Source of the DNA: [Mycobacterium] stephanolepidis
GTDB taxonomy: Bacteria; Actinomycetota; Actinomycetes; Mycobacteriales; Mycobacteriaceae
Assembly: GCF_002356335.1 (NCBI RefSeq)
Contig: NZ_AP018165.1
Location: 4,154,001-4,218,000, forward strand
DNA length: 64,000 bases
Direction of reading: 5' to 3'
The position numbers and the translations under genes were made by a program. Position 1 is the stretch's first letter. The number at the start of each line of letters is the position of its first letter. Shown piece by piece: positions 46,802 through 56,454 of this stretch. The notes beneath the pieces were generated by a model, which was not told where the DNA came from, ran no database searches, and saw only the letters and a program-made list of their open reading frames with translations.

Positions 46802-48352
46802 ATGAACGCCCCGACGGCCACCGAATCCGCGGCCCGGTCCGCGGCGAGCATCGCCGGCTCCGACTCCGACGACCTTGCCGCGTTCGGCTACAAACCTCAG
46901 CTACACCGGAGCCTTGGCAAATTCGCATCCTTCGCAGCGGGATTCTCGTTCGTCTCGATCCTGACGACGATCTTCCAGCTGTTCGCATTCGGGTTCAGCT
47001 TCGGCGGCCCGGCCTTCTTCTGGACTTGGCCGATCGTCTTCGCCGGGCAGTACATGGTGGCGCTGAATTTCGCCGAGCTCGCGGCGCGCTACCCCATCTC
47101 CGGGGCCATCTATCAATGGGCCCGCAGGCTCGGCGGTGCCGTGGTGGGCTGGTTCGCCGGCTGGTTCATGATCATCGCTCAGATCGTCACCGCATCCGCG
47201 GCGGCCATCGCACTGCAGGTGGTCCTCCCGACGATCTGGAGCGGATTCCAACTCATCGGCACGGACTCCTCGTTGACCAGTGTCAGCGGAGCCTCGAACG
47301 CGGTGTTGTTGGGATCGCTGCTTCTGGTCGCGACCACGGCGATCAACGCCGTCGGGGTCAACTGGATGTCCCGCATCAACTCCATCGGTGTCACCTGCGA
47401 GATCGTCGGTGTGGTCGCCGTGGTGGGCATGCTCTTCGCCAGCGCCGAACGCGGTCCGAGCGTGGTGCTGCACACCGGAGAGGCGGGCAGCGGATATCCG
47501 TGGGCATTCCTGGCGGCCGGGCTCATGGCCGCTTACGTCCTTGTCGGATTCGGGTCGGCCAGTGAACTCGCCGAGGAAACCCGGAACCCACGCCGGGTCG
47601 CCCCGCGCACCATCCTGTCCGCGATCGTGGTGTCGGCGATCGGCGGAGCGCTGATGATTCTGGGCGCCCTGATGGCCGCCCCCAGCCTGACCGACGGCCA
47701 ACTGGCCACCGGCGGCCTTCCTTATGTATTGGACAGCAAGCTGGCCTCCCCGTTCGGCACGCTGCTGCTCGTCGACGTGGCCATCGCGGTGTTTGTCTGC
47801 ACTCTGGCCATCCAGACCGCGGCCTCACGGTTGATGTTCTCGATGGCCCGCGACGGCAAGCTGCCGTTCTCCTCTGTGCTGTCGCACGTGAACCCACGAA
47901 CCGGCACCCCCATCGCGCCGGCGGTGGTGGTCGGGGTGTGCTGCGTGTTGATCCTGGTGGTCAACTTCGGCAACGCCGCACTGTTCACGAGCCTCTGCAG
48001 CGTCTGTATCGCACTGATCTACCTGGCGTACCTGATGGTCACCACACCGTTATTGTTGCGCCGCTTGGGCATCGGCGGCAGCAAGTGGGACGCGAATGTG
48101 GGGCAGACCGATGCCGACGGACGAAAGCTCTTCTCTCTCGGACGATTCGGACTCCCGATCAACATCCTTGCCGTCTGTTACGGCGCCTTCATGGTGCTCA
48201 ACCTGTCCTGGCCGCGCGCGGCCGTCTTCGACCCGACCGGCACGCACCCCTATCTGGTGTGGATAGCTCCGATCTGTATCGCCGCGGTGCTCATCGCCGG
48301 GATCGCGGCCTATCCGCGACGTGCCGATTCCACCACCGAGGAGTTGTCCTGA
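46802..48352 (+). CDS. APC-family amino acid/amine permease
   Basis: A 516-residue inner-membrane transporter of the amino acid-polyamine-choline superfamily with 12 predicted helices. Motifs are LNFAELAARYPISGAIYQWARRL (helix 3 region), TASAAAIALQVVLPT, and GFGSASELAEETRNPRRVAPR, the conserved loop seen in bacterial APC permeases. ATG 46802 is used since the 87 upstream codons of open frame carry no family features. It heads the operon and overlaps the next gene by one base (TGATG), so it likely imports the nitrogen compound used by the UAAP and carboxyltransferase proteins. Confidence 0.88.
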   Translation: MNAPTATESAARSAASIAGSDSDDLAAFGYKPQLHRSLGKFASFAAGFSFVSILTTIFQLFAFGFSFGGPAFFWTWPIVFAGQYMVALNFAELAARYPISGAIYQWARRLGGAVVGWFAGWFMIIAQIVTASAAAIALQVVLPTIWSGFQLIGTDSSLTSVSGASNAVLLGSLLLVATTAINAVGVNWMSRINSIGVTCEIVGVVAVVGMLFASAERGPSVVLHTGEAGSGYPWAFLAAGLMAAYVLVGFGSASELAEETRNPRRVAPRTILSAIVVSAIGGALMILGALMAAPSLTDGQLATGGLPYVLDSKLASPFGTLLLVDVAIAVFVCTLAIQTAASRLMFSMARDGKLPFSSVLSHVNPRTGTPIAPAVVVGVCCVLILVVNFGNAALFTSLCSVCIALIYLAYLMVTTPLLLRRLGIGGSKWDANVGQTDADGRKLFSLGRFGLPINILAVCYGAFMVLNLSWPRAAVFDPTGTHPYLVWIAPICIAAVLIAGIAAYPRRADSTTEELS

Positions 48353-49185
48353 TGACGACCGCTACCACCAAGGGGGCGCGAGACCACGCCCGCTCACAGG
48401 CCGGCCAGATCACCGACGCGATGCCGGTGCTGCCCGCCTCGAACTGGCCCTGGACTCCCAGCGACATCACCGCGTCGGCTCTGATTTGGGCGGAGACCGT
48501 CCCCGGCGGCCGGTACGCGGGCAAGGTGCTCGGCCGCGGCACCCGACTACGGCTCACCGACACCACCGGCTCGGCCTGCGTGAGCGTGGTGCTGCTGCGC
48601 GCCGATGCCCCGTGGGAGCGGCTCAACGTCGCCGACACCGTCAAGGTGCCGTGGCAGGCCTATCTCGGCACCGGGCATCCGCTGCTCTCGGACCAGGGCC
48701 GGGTGCTGGCCACCATCGTCGCCGATAGCTCCGGACATCACGACACCTTCTGCGGAACCAGCACGCTGACCGCGAATGCCGCCAAATATGGTGCGGGCGA
48801 ACTCTATTCGAATAGCCCCGCGGGGCGCGAGCTGTTCACATTGGCCGCCGCGAAGCACGGGCTGGCTCCGCGCGACATCGGTCCGTCGGTGTCGTTCTTC
48901 CACGGAGTACGCGCCGAGGCCGACGGCGCACTACGTAGCACCGGCACCGCGGGCGCGGGGGCCGCGGTGGATCTGCTGATCCACCTACCGGTGATCGCCC
49001 TGCTGGTGAACACCGCCCATCCCCTCGATCCATCGGAGACCTTCGACACCGGGCCCGTCCAGGTGTTGGCCTGGCCCGCGCTCGACGAGTTGGTCGACCT
49101 GCCCAACAACGATCCGGAATATCAACGTGCGGTGCTCAACACCGAAGACGCCTGGGCAGCCGCCCGGAACGGAGAAACACTGTGA
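48352..49185 (+). CDS. DUF1989 protein, UAAP1-type (carboxyguanidine deiminase subunit family)
   Basis: A 277-residue DUF1989 protein of the urea-amidolyase-associated type 1 group. GRYAGKVLGRGTRLRLTDTT opens the domain, DSSGHHDTFCGTST supplies a metal-binding His/Cys cluster, and GVRAEADGALRSTG follows. Proteins of this pair have been shown elsewhere to form carboxyguanidine deiminase in guanidine use. The gene overlaps the permease stop by one base and the UAAP2 start as GTGA, so all three are coupled. The exact substrate here depends on the incomplete carboxylase downstream. Confidence 0.82.
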   Translation: MTTATTKGARDHARSQAGQITDAMPVLPASNWPWTPSDITASALIWAETVPGGRYAGKVLGRGTRLRLTDTTGSACVSVVLLRADAPWERLNVADTVKVPWQAYLGTGHPLLSDQGRVLATIVADSSGHHDTFCGTSTLTANAAKYGAGELYSNSPAGRELFTLAAAKHGLAPRDIGPSVSFFHGVRAEADGALRSTGTAGAGAAVDLLIHLPVIALLVNTAHPLDPSETFDTGPVQVLAWPALDELVDLPNNDPEYQRAVLNTEDAWAAARNGETL

Positions 49186-49790
49186 CACGCACGGTTCTCG
49201 ACGAAGTCGTCCCTGCCCGTGCCCCGTGGAGCGCTGTCGTCGCCGCCGGGGATGTACTCACGATCATCGACCTGAAGGGCAACCAGGCCGTCGACACCCT
49301 GCTGTATTCGGCGACCGACACCGCGGTGCGTTACTCGGCACAGGCGACCATCGCGGCACAGTCAAACCTGTTCCTGCGCAGTGGAACAGTGCTGCGCGCA
49401 GAAGACGGTAGCCCGCTGATGACCATCGTGGAGGACGAAGTCGGCAGCCACGACACCATCGGTGGGGCATGCTCGCAGGAATCGAACACCCTGCGTTACG
49501 GCCACCACACCAAACACCAGCACGCGTGTGTGGAGAATTTTCTGCTGGAAGGCGCCAAGTGGGGCCTGGGTAAACGAGACCTGGTGTCCAACATCAACTT
49601 CTATATGAACGTCCCGGTGGATGAGGACGGGACACTCGGCATTGTCGACGGCCTTTCAGCACCGGGAAAGAAGATCAAGCTCCGGGCCGAGGTCGACACC
49701 CTGGTGCTGGTATCGAACTGCCCGCAGATCAACAACCCGTGCAACGGATTCGATCCCACCCCGGTACGAATGGTGGTGGATAGCGTATGA
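49182..49790 (+). CDS. DUF1989 protein, UAAP2-type (carboxyguanidine deiminase subunit family)
   Basis: A 202-residue partner of the previous protein. It has LTIIDLKGNQAVDTLLYSATD, EVGSHDTIGGACSQESNTL with His/Cys, and YGHHTKHQHACVENFL for metal binding, and ends with VLVSNCPQINNPCNGFDPTP. The GTG start overlaps the UAAP1 stop and its own stop overlaps the next ATG (ATGA), so subunits are made in equal amounts. Together with UAAP1 it should form a heteromeric Zn-type deiminase; this is by family inference. Confidence 0.83.
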   Translation: MTRTVLDEVVPARAPWSAVVAAGDVLTIIDLKGNQAVDTLLYSATDTAVRYSAQATIAAQSNLFLRSGTVLRAEDGSPLMTIVEDEVGSHDTIGGACSQESNTLRYGHHTKHQHACVENFLLEGAKWGLGKRDLVSNINFYMNVPVDEDGTLGIVDGLSAPGKKIKLRAEVDTLVLVSNCPQINNPCNGFDPTPVRMVVDSV

Positions 49791-51778
49791 GCATCATGAC
49801 GGTCACCGCACCCGGCATGCTCACAACAGTGCAGGACTGGCCCGGACGCACCGGGTACTGGCAGGTGGGTGTGCCACCGTCCGGCCCGATGGACGACTTG
49901 TCGTTCCGGCTCGGCAACAAGGCCGTAGGCAACCCCGAGGGCGCCGCGGGACTGGAGGCGACACTCGCCGGTCCCACCCTGCATTTCACCGAGGACACGC
50001 TCGTCTGCGTCACCGGAGCTCCGGCACTGGTCACCGTCAACGGCAGGCCGGTCCCCCAGTGGCGTGCCGTCACCGTTCCCGCCGGCGGCACGCTGGCCGT
50101 GGGCGCCGCCGCCGACACCGGGATGCGGATCTACGTGCTGATTGCCGGCGGCATCGAGATTCCGCATTTCCTGGGCAGCGCAGCCACCTTCACCCTCGGC
50201 GGGTTCGGTGGTCCCGCGGGACGTGCCCTGGCCGCCGGAGACGCCCTCCCGCTGGGGCACTCCGATGACACCGAACCGCAATGCATTCCCGGTGACGCAC
50301 AACCGGCCATCGGCCATCACTGGGAGCTCGCGGTCACCGAGGGGCCACACGGCGCACCCGACTTCTTCACCCGCAGCGATATCGACGAGCTGCTGTCGAC
50401 CGACTACGAGGTCCACTTCAACTCCGACCGCACCGGGGTGCGCCTCATCGGCCCCAAACCTCAATGGGCGCGCACCGACGGCGGTGAGGCGGGCCTGCAT
50501 CCGTCGAACATCCATGACAACGCGTATTCGATTGGCGCCCTGGACTTCACCGGCGACACCCCGATTCTGCTCGGCCCCGACGGCCCCAGTCTGGGCGGGT
50601 TCGTCTGCCCGGTCACGGTGGTTTCCGCCGACCGGTGGAAGCTGGGGCAGCTGCGCGCCGGCGACACGCTCCGATTCGTCAGAATCGAGGCCGCCCGCAG
50701 CGCATCGCTGCGCTCGATCGGTATCGACCGGCGTGGGCACTGGCCCTCGGTGTTCTCCACTCGTGGCGACGGTGATGACGGTGTACTGGCCTACCGTCCG
50801 GCGCGTGAGGACGCACCCGATATGACGTACCGGCGCAGCGGCGATGACAACATTCTGGTCGAATATGGCGACATCACACTGGATTTGGCCTTACGCGCGC
50901 GCGTCCACGCATTGCACCAGCGGCTCGAGGACACCCACACCAACGGCATCGTCGATCTGACACCGGGCATCCGTTCGCTGCAGGTGCACTTCGATCCCGA
51001 CAGGCTGCCCATGGGCAAAGTGTTGGGGCTGCTGGACGATATCGACGAGCATCTGCCCGCCTCCGACGAGCTGGTGGTGCCCAGCCGCCGGGTTGCCATG
51101 CCTCTGTCGTGGGATGACCCCTCGGCCCGCGATGCTATGGAGCGCTACCGCCTGGGCGTGCGCGCGGATGCCCCGTGGATGCCGTGGAACATCGAATTCA
51201 TCAGGCGCATCAATGGCCTGGACACCGTCGATGACGTGTATCGCACGGTGTACGACGCCTCATACCTAGTGCTGGGCCTCGGTGATGTCTACCTGGGCGC
51301 GCCCGTGGCCACGCCCGTCGATCCCCGGCATCGCCTGGTCACCACCAAGTACAACCCGGCGCGTACCTGGACCCCCGAGAATGCCGTCGGCATCGGCGGG
51401 GCGTACCTGTGCATCTACGGCATGGAGGGACCCGGTGGATATCAGCTGGTAGGGCGGACCGTACAGATCTGGAACCATCGGCACCCGGACAACGCCGGCG
51501 CGTTCGAACCCGGGACTCCCTGGCTGCTGCGGTTCTTCGACCAGATCAGCTGGTATCCGGTGAGCTCCGAGGAGCTGCTCGAGCTGCGTAACGAGCTTGC
51601 CACCGGGCGCGGCGCCGGCGGTGTCAGGATCACCGACGGTGAGTTTTCCATGGCGGAATACTCAAGGTTCCTTGCCCAAAACGCGACGTCAATAGGCGAG
51701 TTCCGCGATCACCAACGCTCGGCATACGCCGCCGAGCGCGAAGCATGGAGTACTGCGGGCGAATTCGCCCGGGTCTAG
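49787..51778 (+). CDS. urea/guanidine carboxylase carboxyltransferase domains only
   Basis: A 663-residue protein with two 5-oxoprolinase/urea amidolyase domains: AHS2 (about 5-320; MTVTAPGMLTTVQDWPGRTGY, NSDRTGVRLIGPKP) and AHS1 (about 345-610; YGDITLDLALRARVHAL, GLGDVYLGAP, TTKYNPARTWTPENAVG). This is the carboxyltransferase part of urea or guanidine carboxylase. The normal N-terminal biotin carboxylase (about 450 residues) and C-terminal biotin carrier domain are absent, and no biotin-accepting Lys motif is seen. No such genes follow. It may pair with a carboxylase encoded elsewhere, act like PxpBC on 5-oxoproline, or be a decayed remnant. Confidence 0.82.
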   Translation: MSIMTVTAPGMLTTVQDWPGRTGYWQVGVPPSGPMDDLSFRLGNKAVGNPEGAAGLEATLAGPTLHFTEDTLVCVTGAPALVTVNGRPVPQWRAVTVPAGGTLAVGAAADTGMRIYVLIAGGIEIPHFLGSAATFTLGGFGGPAGRALAAGDALPLGHSDDTEPQCIPGDAQPAIGHHWELAVTEGPHGAPDFFTRSDIDELLSTDYEVHFNSDRTGVRLIGPKPQWARTDGGEAGLHPSNIHDNAYSIGALDFTGDTPILLGPDGPSLGGFVCPVTVVSADRWKLGQLRAGDTLRFVRIEAARSASLRSIGIDRRGHWPSVFSTRGDGDDGVLAYRPAREDAPDMTYRRSGDDNILVEYGDITLDLALRARVHALHQRLEDTHTNGIVDLTPGIRSLQVHFDPDRLPMGKVLGLLDDIDEHLPASDELVVPSRRVAMPLSWDDPSARDAMERYRLGVRADAPWMPWNIEFIRRINGLDTVDDVYRTVYDASYLVLGLGDVYLGAPVATPVDPRHRLVTTKYNPARTWTPENAVGIGGAYLCIYGMEGPGGYQLVGRTVQIWNHRHPDNAGAFEPGTPWLLRFFDQISWYPVSSEELLELRNELATGRGAGGVRITDGEFSMAEYSRFLAQNATSIGEFRDHQRSAYAAEREAWSTAGEFARV

Positions 51779-51926
51779 CAAGTGAGCGCCCCGAACCCCT
51801 CGCTCGCGATACCGGGGCGTGTCACTTTGCTGTCTGAATTAACCACCCCTGGCGATCTTGGTCAAGAGAAATGGGCACACTGACATTTCCAGGGGCCATC
51901 AAGGGACGCCGTCGCCGAACACGGCA

Positions 51927-51980
51927 AGGGCGCACCGTTCGCACACAATCGGGCTGAGATCTGTGCGTACGGTGCGCCCT
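51927..51980. terminator. long hairpin between convergent operons
   Basis: AGGGCGCACCGT (51927-51938) pairs perfectly with ACGGTGCGCCCT (51969-51980), and CGCACA (51940-51945) pairs with TGTGCG (51962-51967) inside it. It lies between the carboxyltransferase (ending 51778) and fadB2 (ending 51997) and probably ends transcription from both sides. Confidence 0.65.
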
Positions 51981-51996
51981 CGCGCAGTGGGGTGGC

Positions 51997-52866
51997 TTAT
52001 TTGGCCTTGTATTCGTAGAACCCGACGCCACTCTTCTTGCCCAGGCGCCCGGCCTCGACCATACGGAGCAGCAGCGGCGGGGCCGCATACAGCGGCTCCT
52101 TGTACTCGTCATACATCGAATCGGCGATGAGCTTGAGGGTATCCAGGCCCACCAGGTCCGAGAGGCGCAGCGGTCCCATCGGGTGCGAAAGACCCGCCAC
52201 GACGGCCTTGTCGATGTCTTCGACTGTGGCAAAACCAGATTCGGCCATCCGGATGGCCGCCAACAGGTAGGGAACCAGCAGGAAGTTGACCACAAAGCCT
52301 GAGCGGTCGGCAGCACGGACAACCTGCTTACCCAGCACCTCGCTGGCGAAGGCCTCGGTGCGCGCGGCCGCCTCGGACGTGGTCACCAGCGTCGAGATGA
52401 GCTCGACGAGTGGCAGGACCGGTACCGGGTTGAAGAAGTGCAGACCCAGCACACGGCCCGGGTTCTTGGTCGCCGCGGCGATCTTCATGATCGGGATGCT
52501 GGAGGTGTTCGACGCGAGAACCGCATCGGGATCGGTGATCACCTCGTCGAGCTTGGCGAAGATCGAGGATTTGATGGACTCGTCCTCGATGACCGCCTCG
52601 ATGACCAGCTGACGATCGGAGAAGTCGGCCAGGTCGGTGGTGAACTTCAGATTGGCGACGGCGGCATCGCGCTCGCGCTCGGTGATCTTCCCCGCAGAGA
52701 CGCCGCGGTCCAGCGACTTGGTGATGCGGTCGCGACCGGCAGTCGTCAGCGCCTCGGTGGTCTCGAACACCAGGACGTCGACACCGGCACGTGCCGACAC
52801 CTCGGCGATACCCGCGCCCATCTGTCCGGCGCCGATAACTCCTACGCGCGTGATTCCATCCGTCAT
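51997..52866 (-). CDS. fadB2: 3-hydroxybutyryl-CoA dehydrogenase
   Basis: A 289-residue NAD-dependent dehydrogenase that oxidises 3-hydroxyacyl-CoA, or reduces acetoacetyl-CoA. The N-terminal NAD fold has GVIGAGQMGAGIAE. Catalytic residues are in SNTSSIP, GLHFFNPVPVLPLVE (His and Asn) and the C-terminal SHPMGPLRLSDLVG. It follows icl on the same strand after a strong hairpin, the same order as Rv0467-Rv0468. In fatty-acid growth it works alongside the glyoxylate shunt. Confidence 0.94.
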   Translation of the reverse strand: MTDGITRVGVIGAGQMGAGIAEVSARAGVDVLVFETTEALTTAGRDRITKSLDRGVSAGKITERERDAAVANLKFTTDLADFSDRQLVIEAVIEDESIKSSIFAKLDEVITDPDAVLASNTSSIPIMKIAAATKNPGRVLGLHFFNPVPVLPLVELISTLVTTSEAAARTEAFASEVLGKQVVRAADRSGFVVNFLLVPYLLAAIRMAESGFATVEDIDKAVVAGLSHPMGPLRLSDLVGLDTLKLIADSMYDEYKEPLYAAPPLLLRMVEAGRLGKKSGVGFYEYKAK

Positions 52867-52913
52867 CTTCGTACTACTCCCTGAACATCGTTGTTAGTTT
52901 TGACTTTCCAGCA

Positions 52914-52953
52914 CACAGGCCCCGCCCAACGGGATACGTGGGCGGGGCCTGTG
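52914..52953 (-). terminator. hairpin between icl and fadB2
   Basis: A perfect 15-bp GC-rich stem (52914-52928 with 52939-52953) with a 10-base loop lies 70 bp after the icl stop. No T-run follows on the minus strand. It may reduce read-through into fadB2 or protect the icl transcript end. Confidence 0.6.
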
Positions 52954-53022
52954 CTGTCAACTCAGTGGGTCACACCGAGAGTCTTGACGTGGGCGCATTG
53001 CCCGGCTAGAGCTCGGCTCTGC

Positions 53023-54315
53023 TTAGTGGAACTGACCCTCTTCGGTCGAGCCCTTCAGCGCCGCGGTCGAGGTGTTCGGGTCCACGGTGGTGGCGATCCG
53101 GTCGAAGTAACCGGCGCCGACCTCGCGCTGGTGCTTGGTGGCGGTGTAGCCACGAGCCTCGGCCGCGAACTCGCGCTCCTGCAGGTCGACGTAGGCGGTC
53201 ATGCCCTCGCGGGCGTAGCCGTAAGCCAGGTCGAACATCGAGTAGTTCAGGGCGTGGAAGCCGGCCAGGGTGATGAACTGGAACTTGAAGCCCATGGCAC
53301 CCAATTCCTTCTGGAACTTGGCGATGGTCGAGTCGTCCAGCGCCTGCTTCCAGTTGAAGGACGGGCTGCAGTTGTAGGACAGCAGCTGGTCCGGGAAGTC
53401 GGCCTTGACGGCCTCGGCGAACTTGCGGGCGACCTCGAGGTCCGGCACACCGGTCTCCATCCAGATGAGGTCGGCGTAGGGAGCGTAGGCCTTGGCACGC
53501 GCGATACAGGGCTCGATGCCCTTCTGCACGTTGTAGAAGCCCTCGGAGGTGCGCTCACCGGTGACGAACGGCTTGTCGCGCTCGTCCACATCGGAGGTGA
53601 TGAGGGTGGCGGCCTCGGCGTCGGTACGGGCGATGACGACGGTCGGGGTGTTGGCGACGTCAGCGGCCAGGCGCGCGGAGGTGAGGGTGCGGATGTGCTG
53701 CTGGGTGGGGATCAGCACCTTGCCACCAAGGTGGCCGCACTTCTTCTCCGAGGCCAGCTGATCCTCCCAGTGGGTACCGGCGGCACCCGCGGCGATCATG
53801 GCCTTCTGCAGCTCGTAGACGTTCAGGGCGCCACCGAAACCGGCTTCACCGTCGGCGACGATCGGCACCAGCCAGTTGTCGACGCTGGTGTCACCCTCGA
53901 CGCGGGCGATCTCGTCGGCACGCAGCAGGGCGTTGTTGATGCGGCGAACCACTGCCGGCACCGAGTTGGCCGGGTACAGGCTCTGGTCGGGGTAGGTGTG
54001 GCCGGAGAGGTTGGCGTCACCGGCAACCTGCCAACCCGACAGGTAGATGGCCTTGAGGCCGGCCCGGACCTGCTGCACGGCCATGTTGCCGGTCAGCGCG
54101 CCCAGCGCGTTGATGTACGAGTCGTCGTCCTTGGTGACGGCGTCCCACAGGATTTCCGCGCCACGGCGGGCCAGGGTGTTCTCTTCGACGACGCTGCCCT
54201 GCAGCTCTTCGACCTGGGCGGCGGTGTAGTCGCGGGTGATGCCCTTCCAGCGGGGGTTGGTGTCCCAGTCCTGCTGGATTTCGGCCGCGGTGCGCGGCTT
54301 GCCGACATTCGACAT
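53023..54315 (-). CDS. icl: isocitrate lyase
   Basis: A 430-residue glyoxylate-shunt enzyme that splits isocitrate into succinate and glyoxylate; in mycobacteria it also acts as methylcitrate lyase. The catalytic loop [10 protein letters not shown] (about residue 190) has the active-site Cys. [38 protein letters not shown] and [14 protein letters not shown] are conserved. It is needed for growth on fatty acids and for persistence in M. tuberculosis. The 271-bp region upstream carries candidate operators. Codon use is strongly biased to G/C, consistent with high expression. Confidence 0.97.
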   Translation of the reverse strand: MSNVGKPRTAAEIQQDWDTNPRWKGITRDYTAAQVEELQGSVVEENTLARRGAEILWDAVTKDDDSYINALGALTGNMAVQQVRAGLKAIYLSGWQVAGDANLSGHTYPDQSLYPANSVPAVVRRINNALLRADEIARVEGDTSVDNWLVPIVADGEAGFGGALNVYELQKAMIAAGAAGTHWEDQLASEKKCGHLGGKVLIPTQQHIRTLTSARLAADVANTPTVVIARTDAEAATLITSDVDERDKPFVTGERTSEGFYNVQKGIEPCIARAKAYAPYADLIWMETGVPDLEVARKFAEAVKADFPDQLLSYNCSPSFNWKQALDDSTIAKFQKELGAMGFKFQFITLAGFHALNYSMFDLAYGYAREGMTAYVDLQEREFAAEARGYTATKHQREVGAGYFDRIATTVDPNTSTAALKGSTEEGQFH

Positions 54316-54586
54316 TGGTGCTCCTCTGTTACTTGCCCAGACGTTTGGCTGTCGCAGACAGATTGTTAACGCCCGGGCACGTTCACTGCGTTGACTGTTA
54401 CGACGATGTCACAGACCATATGCGCAGGTCCACCCGTTCCCAATGCCAATTTTCGCTAGGTATTAACGGGCTTTTGCTAACCTTGCGAAGCGGCTAATCG
54501 TACGCCCGTACTGTTGCTACCGATCGGTAACCAACAATCCCCTGTTCAGAACGCTCGTACTGTTAAACCATTGACGCCGCGTCTAG
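54316..54586. promoter_or_regulatory. icl upstream regulatory region
   Basis: A 271-bp gene-free region. It has a perfect 12-bp palindrome TACCGATCGGTA (54518-54529) flanked by TGTTG and CAACA, a direct repeat of CGTACTGTT (54507-54515 and 54556-54564), and a -10-like TAATAC on the minus strand (54465-54460). The palindrome fits a TetR-type operator. icl is known to be controlled by carbon source; which regulator acts here is unknown. Confidence 0.45.
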
Positions 54587-55387
54587 TTATCGAGCGAATA
54601 TCGACGCGAGAGCCTTCACATCGTCGCCAACGACATATGTGAGCGTTGTAACACCGCGACCGGGGACGCCGAGCTCGGTTCCGTCCTCGTAGACGTTGGT
54701 GATGATTTCGAGCTTGTCTCCCAGCGAAACCGCGGAGTCGTGCTCGAGGCTTACCCGATAGGGGCCCGACAGCAGCTCCGGATTCCGCGAGAGGTGATCC
54801 TCCACGATGCTCCAGTAAACGGAGTTATTCATGTGGTCGAACAGGTCCATATCGGTGAAGCGCACCGGGAAGTCTCGGATATCGGTCGCGGTCTCGCGAT
54901 TACCCGGCTTGTTATAGGGCTTCCACCTCAACCGGTCCACCTCCGTGGTGGACGCGACCGTGGCAAGGAAGTCGTCTTCGATACGGGCCGGCCCCTGGGT
55001 CTCGCGGCTGATGTGAATCCAGAACGCCTCGGACTCGATAAGGCCGCCCGCTCTGCCATCCACCCGCACCCGCATTTGGCACCACCGATTAGAGGTGGCC
55101 GAACACCAGCGGCGCAGCCACAGCGCCTCCCTGAACTCAATCGGCCTGATCACGTCGATCATCGTGCGGCGGACTATCCAGTGCGGGTGGCTGTCCTCGG
55201 CCTCCACGCCGCGGAGGTGATCTTGGCCGATGTCCTGGATATGCCGAGCGGCTCCATCCAGCCGTAGACGCCCGCCGGAGTCGACGTCGGCGATGCGAAC
55301 GGGCCAACGCCCCTCGTAGACGTGGGGATGCGCGTGCGGAACGGGCATCATGTCTTTGTCGAGGCCGGTGCTGGCTTCCACGCTCAC
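54587..55387 (-). CDS. acyl-ACP thioesterase-like double-hotdog protein (Rv0466 type)
   Basis: A 266-residue protein of the acyl-ACP thioesterase family with two hotdog folds. The first is YEGRWPVRIADVDSGGRLRL and IQDIGQDHL; the second is FPVRFTDMDLFDHMNNSVYW, the usual catalytic helix region with Asp and Asn/His. The start is GTG 55387, with AAAGGA upstream; the frame extends further without homology. It lies directly upstream of icl as Rv0466 does. It probably releases a fatty acid from ACP or CoA; chain length is unknown. Confidence 0.87.
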   Translation of the reverse strand: MSVEASTGLDKDMMPVPHAHPHVYEGRWPVRIADVDSGGRLRLDGAARHIQDIGQDHLRGVEAEDSHPHWIVRRTMIDVIRPIEFREALWLRRWCSATSNRWCQMRVRVDGRAGGLIESEAFWIHISRETQGPARIEDDFLATVASTTEVDRLRWKPYNKPGNRETATDIRDFPVRFTDMDLFDHMNNSVYWSIVEDHLSRNPELLSGPYRVSLEHDSAVSLGDKLEIITNVYEDGTELGVPGRGVTTLTYVVGDDVKALASIFAR

Positions 55388-55561
55388 GGTTCGGTCCTTT
55401 CGCGAGGTCACGCCGGCTCCCGGCACGACGGAGACTGCGTCAACCGCGCATTCTTCGCAATCCATGGTCCCACAATCGAAACCGGCCAAATATCGACGGC
55501 GTGTCACGGCCTCAAGACTCGTCCACGCAACGCGCGCTCCGCTGGGTCATACGATCATCCG

Positions 55562-56454
55562 GTGGTAGCCACGCGGCCGGAACGTGACAACCGGGGGGCC
55601 GAGTTCTTCTCGCAGCCGCCGGCCTGTTGTTCGTCATCGCCATCGGTGGACTCGCAATCACCGGACACACCCGGGTCCGATTCTCCTCGGATGAAGCGGC
55701 CGGCCCCTATCCGCTGTGGATGCCGCTGGCCTCAACCCTGATCGTGCTACTGCTCACGCGCCTGGTACCTCCGCATCTGTCGGCGATCGACCCGCTTGCC
55801 GACATCGCTCGTCGGCGCCTCATCCGCGAAGTATGGATATTGGTCGGAGCGGCCCTCGCGTTTCCCACCCTGGTCATCACGGCGACGGCCGCTGGGATAC
55901 CGCGTGATGCCGTGTACAGCCCCATCAAGGTGCTGATGTTCCTCGTGATCCCCTTGTTGGCCTTTCGGATACTCCGCGGGGACGGCCCCAAGGCCCGGTG
56001 GTGCACCCGCCTGGACCGTACCCGCATGCTTGCGCCGATCGTTCCGGTCGTGGCGTGGATCGCGCTCGCCCGACTGGGCCCCCTCGCACCGCCCGCCGGG
56101 TCCCTGTCCGGCCTGCCCGATCCCGTCACCGTGGCTGCGGCATCGCTGATCACATTGCTGACCGCGGGCGTGCTCGAGGAGGTGTTCTACCGCGGCTTTG
56201 TACAGACCCGGCTGGAATCACTGGTAGGCCGCTGGCCGGCCATCGCCACCGCGTCGGTGCTCTTTGCCGCAATGCATATCGCCTCGCACGTCCACGCCAC
56301 CACCTTGGCGGTGGACCTCGCGACCATCGTGGCGGTCCAGGGAACATTCGGCGTGATGCAGGGCTATTTATGGAGCCGATATCGAAACATCTGGGCTCCG
56401 ATAACCATTCACATCGCCGTCAACCTGATCTATCTCGACATGCTCATCGACTGA
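55562..56454 (+). CDS. CPBP (CAAX-like) membrane protease, N-terminus frameshifted
   Basis: A polytopic membrane protein of the CPBP/Abi family with EEVFYRGF (Glu-Glu catalytic motif), LFAAMHI and HIAVNLIYLDM. From TTG 55627 it gives 275 residues and cuts the first helix. GTG 55562 has a -10-like TACGAT 7 bp upstream and encodes VATRPERDNRG; one extra base in the G6 run (55593-55598) joins it to RVLLAAAGLLFVIAIGG, restoring helix 1 (about 297 residues). So the G tract is a probable frameshift or sequencing error. Related proteins cleave prenylated or lipid-bound substrates or confer bacteriocin immunity; the target here is unknown. It overlaps the convergent MFS gene by 87 bp. Confidence 0.72.

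Noticed and set aside
52891..54369. 492-codon plus-strand open frame opposite icl
   Set aside because: Antisense to a clear isocitrate lyase; the composition (Gly/Val/Leu runs) reflects complementary codon bias.
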